The notes under the pieces: generated by a model
What the model was told of the DNA's origin: nothing
Database searches by the model: none
The model's input: only the letters and a program-made list of their open reading frames with translations
Source of the DNA: Callipepla californica brunnescens
Taxonomy: Eukaryota; Chordata; Aves; Galliformes; Odontophoridae
DNA: 64,000 nt
Reading direction: 5' to 3'
NCBI GenBank assembly: GCA_023055505.1
Contig: JALIRH010000002.1
Span: forward strand, 23,380,437 to 23,444,436
Shown: positions 38,376 to 49,168 of the stretch, piece after piece
How the letters are laid out: every line of letters begins with the position of its first letter
Numbering within the stretch: position 1 is the first letter of the stretch
Translations under genes and position numbers: made by a program

Positions 38376-39839
38376 AACTTGAGCATGTGGGAAGATAAAA
38401 GACAATATAAGGGGAAATCAGAATAGTGAAGTCAAACTCTCAGGAAGCTGGCTGGACTGCAGACTGAGTGGGAGTTTCCTGTAAGGTTATGGTAATTGCC
38501 AGAGATATCCCTTATAACTGGCTCTCATCATATTCAATCACCCCCTTACATAAACAACTTCAACAGGCACAGTTCAGCCTGTAAAATTTTCTGAGGATCC
38601 CTTGGCTCAAGTTGCTTTCTAGTAAACCACAAATTAAATTAGAAGCAGCAGCTGTCTTCATAATGGAATATCAATATAATGCACTGCTCAGTTTTGTCTG
38701 CAACATTCTCTCTTGTTCACCAACAAAAATAATGTGTTTCTTTTTCTTCTTGTTAGAGAAAGAGAAAATTATATAACAATTTCTTTTTAATATTGTCCAA
38801 GAGGTTGTAAAAGTATATCCACCATAAATATATGATCTACTTTGGCTGATAAGAGTGTAAATATTCTTTCTAGGGATATGGATCTGTACTATCATTTTCT
38901 TTTCAATGAAACTTGAAAACTGTCACATATCAAGCTGATTAGAGCAGGCAGGATGCTGCAAGGTCCTTCTTCTGGAAACAAGGTAATAGGATGGAGTCAA
39001 AATACAAATAATTCAGAAAAAAACTCAAAAGCACAAAACTGATATAAATCACTGTTGTTCAGATGAAAAGTTTTAAAATTTAGCTACATGTGAAAATATT
39101 TTGTAACATATATGTATCATTTGTAGTATAGACTTTGTGGAGGGCTTACATTGAAAAACTTGAAATTATACTAAGACTTTCAAAAACAAATAGCCTTTTG
39201 TTGTTTCCTCTTCAGTAAGTTCATTATGAACAATCACATGTCCACTGAAGAATCAATGCATGAAATTTAATGTCTCAGTTCAAACATTAAAGTGTGAAAT
39301 AGAAATTATAAACCTAGTTTATGCACAATTCTCAGCATAACTCTTGTAATAGAATTGTTACAGATATTTATAATTACTAGGTCATTCAAATATAATCTGT
39401 TTTATTTATTTAACAGAGATAAGTGATTAGAAGCTCAAAAGTTACTTCTTTTTGGTTAAATTCCTTGACTAAAATCTCTTTTCAGTTGATCTAGTAATGT
39501 CTCGATAGGTTATCTTTTTTTTTTCTTTCTAGGGATTCTAAAATTAAAAACTTTGTAAGTGATATGAGTCACATTCCAAGGTCAACTTTGAGAAGTAAAT
39601 ATAATTTCTAGCATGGTTATGTAAACCTGTTTCTGAAATCTGAGCAGATGCAAAAGTGAAAGTTTGGATCTCACCACAACAGAGACAATTGCCTGTATCC
39701 AGCTTTCCAGAGCAGTTTTTCTGTATTTAGCTTTTCAGAACAGTTGTGCATAAAGCTATCCACACATGCAATGCAAAGGAGACAGTACGTCACTGAAACT
39801 TTGCCTAACAAACCCCACCAGCCACAGTGTAAGGATCTG
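38376..39839. other. Unique AT-rich DNA
   Basis: Nothing recognisable beyond short frames and A/T runs. Confidence 0.5.
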
Positions 39840-40320
39840 GAATTATGTTGTGTGAAAACTCTACTATTTGGTAGAGCAAATTTTCAACCACAAAATATTA
39901 TTTTACAACAGAGTCACCACCATTTGCTATGCACTGTCACCAGCTATGAACAAGAGCCTGCATGGCATGTTTGGTAAAATCTTTACCAGCGGAGGTGACC
40001 AACTGTTGCTGTTACCATTGCAGAAATGAATTGTTTATCTGTGCTCATATCCACTGTTTGGTCTCCATAAACGTTCAACAAGTGTCAGTGAATGTCAATG
40101 GGTGTCATTTTTTCTGCGTGGAGGAATTCAATTCCACACCTCTGCCTCACACTCACTACAAAGTCAGACACCATTTTACAGGCTGCCCCTCTGCTGCCAT
40201 CTGTCATGTGGTAACAAAATATAATGGAATAATGGTGGAAAGATTCAGCCTCTACTGCCGTACCAGCAACATTTACTGACAAATGCCGAGCCTTATTCTG
40301 AGCAGTGGCTGCTCTGCTAG
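39840..40320 (-). mobile_element. Internally deleted mariner (Galluhop-like), reverse strand
   Basis: Read in reverse it has a 5' part ('cagatggcagcagaggggca', 'cccattgacattcactgac') and then, after a junction, a 3' part ('ttggtcacctccgctggtaa', 'gcatagcaaatggtggtgac'). These correspond to the two halves of the mariner at 11093-11634. The deletion junctions differ between the copies, so they are independent deletion derivatives. Terminal repeats are poorly preserved and the outer limits are approximate. Confidence 0.7.
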
Positions 40321-40352
40321 CCAACTCCCCAACGTTTTTAAAGTTTCTTTCT

Positions 40353-40384
40353 CTTTATTTATTTATTTATGTATTTATTTATTT
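40353..40384. repeat. (TTTA)n simple repeat
   Basis: Tandem TTTA units interrupted by one GTA, between the mariner and an LTR fragment. Confidence 0.9.
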
Positions 40385-40414
40385 TCATACAGTCTTATCG
40401 TATGAAATATTTCT

Positions 40415-40610
40415 TTGTCAAGTTTAGTTCAGCTGTCCTGGTTATGTCCCAGATCCCTGGGCTCACCTCACTGTCAGGGCAGTGCAAGAAGCTGAAACAA
40501 TCTTGGCTCTGAGTAGCCACTGCTCAACAATAGCTTAAAGGTGGGTGCATTATTAACACTGTTTCTTCTTACAGCCAAGGCACAGCGTCATACCAGCTGA
40601 AACAAGGACA
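40415..40610 (-). mobile_element. ERVL LTR fragment, reverse strand
   Basis: It ends ACCAGCTGAAACAAGGACA, the reversed start of an ERVL-type LTR and nearly the same as the end of the solo LTR at 30068 (CAGCTGAAACGAGGACA). Upstream 'cagctgtcctggttatgtc' and 'attattaacactgtttcttc' follow the same LTR in reverse. Only the first roughly 195 bp of the LTR remain. Confidence 0.65.
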
Positions 40611-43600
40611 ACAGTACATCTTCAAATGACTTCATCATTTTTCTTATTCAGACAATAATTCAGGAATAAATGGTTAAAAAAGCCCAAACCAAATAATTAA
40701 ACAAACAAAACAAACAACAAATCAAAAAACACCTGAGGTCAACATAGCAGAAGGAAAAGAAGAGTGAAAAAGAAACCACTTTGCTTTTTGTTTGCTGTTT
40801 TGGCAATAAGAATGACTGTTACACAGAGAATAAGCCCTACTGCCTGTTTCAGAAATTGCCTGCATATTCTCATTTACTGAAATTTAATAAGCAATTTTAT
40901 TTCCAGAAAGCCTGGAAAAATAATTCTTTGAGAGAAACTGGACTACTGCTCTGCCAAGATGCATCTCAAATTTAGGAAGGAAAATCGAGGGGACACGGCT
41001 CTGAGAACAAGCAGGTTTCCCAGGAGCTACTCTGCATATTTATGCATAGGGAGTAGTCTGAGGGTCAGTCTCAGATACTTCTCTTGTTGAATTTTTCCCC
41101 AGATCTTCTGGCAGAACTTTACATTAGGTTTATCATTACATTTCTCAACACAAGAAAATCCAGTTGGATTATGAAATCATTATTTTTTGAATCAGAAGAA
41201 CAGGATTCACAACTGAAGAGGAAACAGTGAAAATACTTACCATCTGCATTATTTTATTTAGGCAGCCAGATTTGCAATGGATTATAATTGAACAGAAAAG
41301 GTTGGAATAACTTTTTTACAAAAATGTTTTAAATAATATCTTTTGTATAAATAATATCTTGTTTCGAATATTCTTCTGTAGACATAAACATTTTTCCTTA
41401 TTTATACTCTATTCCACACTTTTTTGTATGCATGATTTTGAAACCATTATGTTTAAATGCGTATTGTTATTCATATTAAGACTGACCTGAATACAATCCT
41501 CCAAATAAATTAATTTCCTTGTTTTTTTTTTCCACTTGCTTCTTAAAAATTATCTTTTAAGACAATATATTCCCTGTCACAGTGTTTAGTTGTGACAAAG
41601 TAATACCAAGTTACACCAAAATAAAAATAACCATAAATGAGAGCTCGTTTCATTTGGAAATGAAAACATCACCGTGTACGTTTGGAAGAATAAACAGAAG
41701 AAAGCTCTGCATTGTGCCTTACTCACAATACAACTTTAAAGCTTTTGGTTTGGTTTGTTTTTCCCTCCTGGACGGTGAGCGCATGAAGGCCAGCCTATTC
41801 TACAAGTCGTTGGAATTGTTTTCTAAAAACAAATTTGTTGTCCTAATGAGTTCACAGGACACCAAAGGGAAAGTAGAGCATCTCATTTTAGGGCTAACAG
41901 TAATTTAGAGCATTATTATAAAACTGCTCAACACAGTTATATTTTACATAAGGCTACTGATTTTCAGACTAAAATATAATTAGCCTCTAATTACTGAAGC
42001 CTTCTTCTGTCAGTGTTTTGCCCTATGAAGATATGGAGATGGAAAGAGAAAAAAAAATAATAAATTGTTGACTGATTTGAGTGGATGTGTATTTCAAACA
42101 CTGTTTGTTATCCTGAGGAAAGCTGAACAGTTGTGTCTCCTCTTCGAAAGTGAATTTGTATCTTCGAAATTTGGTAATTTCTGAAATACTAAAAAAACCC
42201 CATGTGCTCCAATAAATTCATACATTATTAGTATAAATTCAGTGACAACTCTCCAAGTCTTTCCAGGTAAGGTAATATTCAGATACTGAGATACTTGGTT
42301 ATTCAAGTAATTAGTCTTCTTTTCAGACTTTTCCAGGAGTATCCTAGGAATGGCAGCTTCTTTACAGCAGAAGGGCTGGAGGGCTTCTGTGCTCTTTGCC
42401 ACAAATGCCAGTAGTTAGCATTAAGAAAACATCTTATGTAAAATTATTACTGTTGAAGACCTTTTTGTCTCTGAGAAAGCACCAAATCCCACAACTGGAA
42501 CCTCCCTGTAGGAGGATTGTGCATGTCAAGCTCTCCCTCATGCATGGTTTAGAAAGCTGTATGCTATGTCCTACTCAGGGCAATCCCAGGGCAATGACCT
42601 GTTTGAAAGGAGGAATCCCTCTCAAGAGGTAGGGAAGCTTCTCAACAATTATATATTTTTCCTGTGAATATTTTCTCCCTTTATCTTCATGCAAAAAATA
42701 GTACAATCATATGCTTTTTATTTTTTTTCCCAGTTATAATTGTGCTTTCAAATGGGATCTGACTGAGGACAGCTGTAAGCTGTAGGCTGGCCAAATGACA
42801 TTGCTCTATTTTATTCTCATTAGGAAAACACTTTTAAAAAATTCTAGTCAAGGTAATGCATTTACCAGATCTAGTAGATCTGGATACCTCCAACACCACT
42901 GCTCTTGACAATCCCTCAGTTTCCTTTCCTGAGCCAGGTGACAGTGCTGGCAGAGGGAACGGACCTGTCACAATGATGAACAGCATCCTTTTACTTACCA
43001 TGGCGGTCACAGCCGGTGCACAGCCAACAAACACCAAAGGTCTACCTCAGGAAGACATGAACTGCTCGGGGCAGCCCCATTGCGTGTGTGCAGGGCTCTG
43101 CTCTCGTGCTGTAAGTTTGGCTCAGCCATCTGCACTTATACTGATGGCAATTACAACGCAGTAGGGTGGTAACTGTGCAAGGAGACTAAGCTGACAAAAG
43201 GAGAATTATGAAGAAAAGAGAAAATAAAAAACAGAACAGCACAAGTGAAAATTATCTGACTGAGAAGGAACTGTAAATGAATAGAGGTTCTTCTGGTATC
43301 TTGCTTTTATAAAAAAATTAGTTTTCTTTTACAGTGGAATCACATTGCATAGACGTGAGGAAGAAGCCCCCTCAAGACCCCCTCTGGAACAGCTTTTCAT
43401 TGATTATCTTGGTCTGAATCTTCTGGATCCTGCTGTAATTTCATGTTGCTTCTGAAAATAATAAACCAGAGTATGAAAGCATTTAAAACCTTGAGGAGGA
43501 GAGGAAAGTAGAGTGTGATGGAGCAGAAATTTAGGTTAACTGAGGCTGCAAGTGGGACATCATTTGGAAAGCTGATTGAAAAAGATAAATTTTAAATTGT

Positions 43601-45814
43601 CATTTTGTGGTGGGAGTTGGCTTGCAAAGCCCAAGTGCCACAAAGGACGAGATGCAGATGGGAAAGAACAGGGCCTTGGTTGTGATGCCACTGAGAAAAC
43701 TGAAATCTGTTCAGAACTGAGAAATGACAAGGTGAAAAGATGGGATGCTGCAAAAAGGAGAAAAATAATGTGTATCAACCAATTGCAGATAATGTGTCAG
43801 TCTAATCAGCACTTGTCTATTGACATCTACACGTTCACAAAGATATGTATTAAAATATCAGCAACACATTTCCTAACAAATTTCAAAATAAATTCCTGCT
43901 CAAACTGCAGTGTGGTTTGCTTTTTAAGATTAGGAGCTAGACACTAGGTCCCTCATTATTAATTCCTATTTTGATGTAATCTGAGAAACACATGCTACCA
44001 TAGTCTGACCTCACTGAACTACTGAGGAAATGGAAGATCAGGGCAGACATGTTCCTGTAGTTTGTCCTTTTTTGCTTTAGAACTGTGTTCCCTACACTTC
44101 TGTAACATAATCCAATCAAGCTTTGACATTTGTGGATGACTGGGAGACAGCAGTGCCCTGGCACTTCACTGGTGGACAAGTTAACTGGGGAAAAATAAAA
44201 CGATATTTCAGCTGAAAGCATAATTTGTCCCTGTTTTCCACCATCACCACCAACACTTTAAATTCCTTGATGTTTATTAATGTTTCTGCTTTGAAGTAAG
44301 CTACTTGAAAGTATACTAAATAATATATTGGGTTTTTTTATACAAAGTAATTTACATTCATGATTTCCAACAGGGCTTTAATGCCGTTGTATTTTTCAAA
44401 AATACAGATACAAGATTCTGAAGTATTTTCAGAGGTGGACTGAAGTAGACTATACTGTCTCTTGTTTTCTCTCTTTATTGTTGGTACTCAGAAAAGTAAA
44501 AATTCTCAGCAGGAGGTAGGGCAAAGATCCAATGAATTCACATATAATTCATATAATAAATAATACATGCAGATGTAGAATAGTAGGGAATGCTTTATCC
44601 AAACAAAAAAAAATATTATATATATATGTACATCAGAAGTATCAAACATAAATTAAGAAAAATAAATTACTGATACCACAACAGAAAAGCCTAATCACTA
44701 GAAATGCAAAGAAATGCATTTCTACATTAGAAAAGCTATGTCTCTTTAACAGTATAGTTAATATTAAGCAATACACATGGAATTTCTGATAAATACTCAG
44801 TTCAGCAATGCAAGCAGGACTATCAACAGGAGAAATGTATGTGTTCACAAGGTTCAGAAAAAACGTTACCCTTTAGCTTTACTCCCATTGGGTTTTAGGC
44901 ACTTAGTACCTTGGATCAATAAAGCATATGAAATGCTTTACAATCTAGTACCTAGTATTTTTTGTGTGATATATATTTTTTCCATCTATTTATTCTTTAA
45001 TTTCAGTTTTTGCCTTATATAAATCTTTGTATCCACTGATATTAAGAAATCGTTATTTTTATTTATTTATTTATTTATTTATTCTTCTCACAGCCATTTT
45101 CTTCCTTTCCTGCCCTGTATACCTGTATATTCCCATTACAGGTAAAATGTGCTGAGATGCACAAACTACACAGTTTATCTTCTATACTTACAGTGGTAAT
45201 CTGTCAGGAGCATTCAGCAGACAATGATAATATTACTACCGTAACAAACAGTGCTGTTTCCATTGTCATTGACTCATCAGGGAAAGTCTCTAAAATCACT
45301 TACATAAACAAACATTACCAGTTTAATATATTTATTCTCTACTAAATCTCACGAATATAATAAAAATGTTGATACCCTGTATGGGTTATTGCAACACTCT
45401 TTCTGTCTTTCTTCCTGCATTTCTGTCAGTCTGTATTTTATATGCCTACTCATGAAAAATCATTTCTAAATTTGTTCAATTTACATAAAGAATTTGTAAT
45501 GTCATGCTTGATTTAACACAATTTATTGTGACTCTTCCTGCTGACTTTAATCACAGAGAGATGCAGATTTCTTTCTGCTCTTTGTAAAATTCAGTACAAC
45601 CAGATTTGTTCAAGGCTCTGCACGTCTGCTAATCTCCACGCTCCAGAGTGACAATATAAGTCATCTCACTCATACCTTGTGCTAGCTCCAACAAATATAC
45701 TTCATATGCCTAAATATGCATGACAGAAAAATAGTCAAAGCAGTTCTAAAGTCTGAGATGATATCGGCTCTCTAATGATTTGTATGCTAATGATTGCTAG
45801 CTTGAGAAGACTTT
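40611..45814. other. Unique DNA, mostly AT-rich, with one GC-richer patch
   Basis: No recognised gene. 42870-43110 is GC-richer and open for 102 codons (42856-43164), including a signal-peptide-like stretch followed by a donor-like GTAAGT; see findings. A perfect 19-nt palindrome lies at 42865-42883. (TTTA)n at 45054-45083. Frames of 108 codons at 41582-41908 and 123 codons at 43576-43947 carry no motif I recognise. Confidence 0.45.
45054..45083. repeat. (TTTA)n simple repeat
   Basis: About seven tandem TTTA units. Confidence 0.9.
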
Positions 45815-46110
45815 AAAAGAATATAGGGGAAATGGTTTAAAACCAAAAGAGGAGAGATTTAGATTGGAGAGAAGGAAGTAAGTAAAATTATACAAGTTTT
45901 TTATGATAAGGATAGTGAGGCACTGGAACAAATTGCACAGATATGTGGTGGAAACCTCATCCCTAGAGACATTCAAGGTCAGGATGGACAGGGCTCTGAG
46001 CAACCTGATCTAGCTGTAGGACTGCCAGTTTATTGCATGGAGGTTGGACTAGATGAATGTTGAGGTCCCTTCCAAGTGAAACAATTCTATGATCCTATGA
46101 TTCTATGAAT
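45815..46110 (+). mobile_element. CR1 LINE 3' end, forward strand
   Basis: 'agtgaggcactggaacaaat', 'gagcaacctgatctagctgt' and 'ggaggttggactagatgaat' lead into a tail with three ATTCTATGA-like octamers at about 46083-46108. 5' truncated to about 300 bp and moderately diverged. Confidence 0.8.
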
Positions 46111-47584
46111 TGATGACATACTTGTAACACACAGAGCTATAGATACTTCCATACTTTAGCTTCAGATTGAACAAAATATCAAGAATGGATAATTCAGATG
46201 TTGTTTCTTGTGAACAATATCTGAGCTAAGAAAAAAAAATGTTTTTCAACCAAAGGTACCAAAAGCATTAGAAAATCAAAGCTTGCTTTTTTTCTTGTTG
46301 TTGTTTGCTTTTCATTTGTACTTGCTCATTTACTTCATTATTACTCTTTAGACGATGTGGATATTAATTGACAAGGTCAATTTTATCATTATACCTATAA
46401 TCAAGATTGTAATTTTATTGGAAACAAGAATACTTGTGATATAGAATCCCTCTTACAAATGACTTCACAGAATGCATCCATCCCATCACATCAATAGAAA
46501 GGTAATCACTGGAAATAAAAAGGGGAGAGGACCAATTGTTGAAACCTTTTATAGTTGTAAATGACTGCTGTGGCAATCTTGTATCACACTAAAATATGCT
46601 GCAGCGGCAGCTAAACAAAGCTATGTAGTCTAGTTTACGAAGTGTCTACACAGTTTATACTATTAATGAACACAGAGGACAACTTCTGTATCCTTGATTC
46701 TGTCTACTCTTTATTAATCCTCTTTACATCCTAAACAGCTCTTTGGGGCCTCGGGATCTGACAGATTAAAGATTAGCAGGTGTGTTTTATCTACAGATTT
46801 TCTGTCCTTGAATAATTAAAAACAATATGCTCACAGTTGTGCAAAACTGTGCTCATTCATTCTATCAAATCCACAACATAGCACGGGATTAAGGATGCAG
46901 AGAATGAATGTGGTCTGGAAAAAAATCTTTTATTTCACATGTCTCTCTGTAGACAATGTGAAAAAAGAAATTCAAAGCTGGACAATCATTTTATTGTGAT
47001 CCCTCCTGTGAAAAGCATTCCAGCAGCTCCAGATACCTGTCACAATTTCACTTCCTTGAAATATCAAAATCTGAGGATTAGTCACCTACCTCCACCTACC
47101 TGACAAACTATGAAATTATGAGTCCCAAGAAGTAAACAAAATGTCTGTTAGGCTATAGAGTTTCACCCATGAGCAATACAAATCCCTCCTATCTAGTTGA
47201 ATGAAATTTAACTGCATGAAGCGTTCATATATGTGGCGCATCTTAAAGATGACCCCTAAAAGGAGGACTAGTTTTTTATGACCTTATTTTTTATAGATTA
47301 TAGGAAGTGTTAAGACTGATGGAAATATATAAGGACAGAATCTTGGCTGGTCCAAATTTACATTGACCTATAAGGAGAAACTTACACAAGTGCAGATTTG
47401 CCCTGATACTCTTTTTCAAGTAATCTGTCTACTGTGAGCCTGTAAGCCAGCCTCAGTATATCTATGAATGCATAATGTCTTGAAATTAATTGGAAAATAA
47501 AGGCACTGTAATGTTTGAAGTGGAGAGAAAATGAAATGGAAATACATACAGCATCTTACTAGTGATCAGGAGCTCTGATCATTA
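46111..47584. other. Unique AT-rich DNA flanking the near-complete CR1
   Basis: No gene seen. The last bases before the CR1 (47562-47580) contain the near-palindrome TGATCAGGAGCTCTGATCA. I could not find a matching target duplication beyond 52116. Confidence 0.5.
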
Positions 47585-48077
47585 GGAATGTCCTCGAGTT
47601 CTACCGCTTTCGATCGGCACAACCGGAGCTGCAGTGACAAATTTTGAGGTGAAGAGGGTTTTTTTCGGGAGGTTTCTGTCACAGGGGAACCGAGGGAGAG
47701 CGGGCAGTCCCTTCAGCTCTCGGCAGCTCTCTCGCGAGAGGCTGACGTGGCGTAGGCGTTGCCCGGGAAACGGCACCCCCGCCCACACCTTCAGCTCTGA
47801 AAAGGCCTCAGGGAGGCACAAGGAGGAGCTAACTACCTGTGAGTATCACCCCTCTCTATTATACTGAAGCTAGGTGCTAAGTGTGGGAGTGTGGGAGCTT
47901 GTGTAGCTGGGTGTAGGAGTTCTATTCCTCCTCTCTTGTGAATTCATCCTATTTACTACTGGCATCTGTGCTCTCACAGTTGTGTTCTACTTTTTGCTTA
48001 TTTCATTTTTATTTATCTTATTATCATCATACATATATTTATTTATTCTTTTTATTTATTATTCTTATTTCTGTACC
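47585..48077 (+). promoter_or_regulatory. CR1 5' UTR and likely internal promoter
   Basis: 47590-47800 is CpG-rich against an AT-rich background and lacks a TATA box, as expected for a LINE internal promoter. It contains the palindrome TCTCGCGAGA (47730-47739), a known vertebrate core-promoter motif, followed closely by a CRE-like TGACGTGG (47743-47750). From about 47985 to 48070 it turns into a T-rich TTATTTA-type low-complexity stretch up to the ORF1 start codon. Promoter activity is inferred from motif content. Confidence 0.55.
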
Positions 48078-49163
48078 ATGGTCTCTACCAGACAGAGGGC
48101 TTGCCGTAAAAAGACGGTGGCGACCCAGACGGAAGGTCTGCCTAGAAATGTGGCTACACAGGTCTCTGGTTGCAGTGAGTGCCAGAGCCTGCTGCTGCTG
48201 GAGGAGGATGGCAAGCAGATCTCCTGCATGCGGTGTGAACAGGTTGAAGATCTGCTTAGCATGGTGATAGAACTGAAAGAGGAAGTTGAGAGACTGAGGG
48301 CCATCAGGGACTGTGAGAGGGAGATTGACTGGTGGAGTAGCTCCCTAAAGTGCCAGAGAGAAAGGCACCCAGGAGATCCCCCGAATTTGGTGGTGGACTC
48401 CCTGACCTGCCCCAGTCAGGTTGAGGGGGGGTATCTGAGGGATGGGGAGGGCTGGCAGAGAGTCCCAGCTCGGTACTGTAGGCGATCTCCCCCTCTGCCT
48501 ACATCGTCTCCTCAAGTCCCTCTAAACAATAGGTTTGCGGTGTTGGATGTTGAAGGAGAAATAAGGGGGGAGGAGCGGGAAGATTCTCCCAAGAAGTCAC
48601 CAATGGCAAGGCAGTCGACTCCATGCATTGAGACTGCAGCTGCCAAGAAGGAAAGAAAGGTGATCGTGGTGGGTGGCTCCCTTCTCAGGGGTACTGAGGG
48701 CCCCATTTGCAGACCAGACCCGTGCCGTAGGGAAGTGTGCTGTCTCCCTGGGGCCCGGGTTAGAGACATAACTAGAAGACTCCCAGATCTGATTCACCCC
48801 AATGACTACTATCCGTTGCTCATAGTTCAAGCAGATAGCAGTGAAATAACTCACAGAAGCCTAAGAACTATGAAAAGAGATTTCAGGGGTCTAGGACGAT
48901 TAGTTCAAGGTGTGGGAGCACAAGTGGTATTTGCTTCCATACCTTCTGGGGCAGCGAAGGACACGGAATGGGCTAGGAAAACACAAGTGATGAATAATTG
49001 GCTGAGAGGCTGGTGTAGAGACAGACACTTTGGGTTTTTTGACCACGGGGCAGTTTACTCAGCTCCTGGCCTGTCATCCACTGATGGAATACACCTGTCC
49101 CAAAGGGGGAAACGAATTCTAGCCCAGGAGCTAGCTGGACTAATTGAGAAAGCTTTAAACTAG
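48078..49163 (+). CDS. CR1 ORF1 protein (RNA-binding/esterase-like)
   Basis: 361 codons from the ATG at 48078, chosen because it lies in a good start context (accATGg) and yields a hydrophilic N-terminus. An in-frame ATG at 47982 would add 32 hydrophobic residues read from a T-rich low-complexity tract. The N-terminus has two VATQ repeats (residues 14-17, 25-28), then C-X2-C-X14-C-X2-C (32-35, 50-53) and a predicted coiled coil (about 54-75, [18 protein letters not shown]). The C-terminal half resembles the SGNH-hydrolase domain of CR1 ORF1: [11 protein letters not shown] with Ser201, and DGIHLS with Asp336 and His339. The usual GDS signature reads GGS here. The protein would bind LINE RNA in an RNP; the esterase role in transposition is unclear. 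Fully open. Confidence 0.85.
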   Translation: MVSTRQRACRKKTVATQTEGLPRNVATQVSGCSECQSLLLLEEDGKQISCMRCEQVEDLLSMVIELKEEVERLRAIRDCEREIDWWSSSLKCQRERHPGDPPNLVVDSLTCPSQVEGGYLRDGEGWQRVPARYCRRSPPLPTSSPQVPLNNRFAVLDVEGEIRGEEREDSPKKSPMARQSTPCIETAAAKKERKVIVVGGSLLRGTEGPICRPDPCRREVCCLPGARVRDITRRLPDLIHPNDYYPLLIVQADSSEITHRSLRTMKRDFRGLGRLVQGVGAQVVFASIPSGAAKDTEWARKTQVMNNWLRGWCRDRHFGFFDHGAVYSAPGLSSTDGIHLSQRGKRILAQELAGLIEKALN

Positions 49164-49168
49164 CTGTG

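Noticed and set aside
47982..48077. N-terminal 32-residue hydrophobic extension of CR1 ORF1
   Set aside because: It is read from a T-rich low-complexity leader. The ATG at 48078 has a better start context and gives the expected hydrophilic N-terminus.
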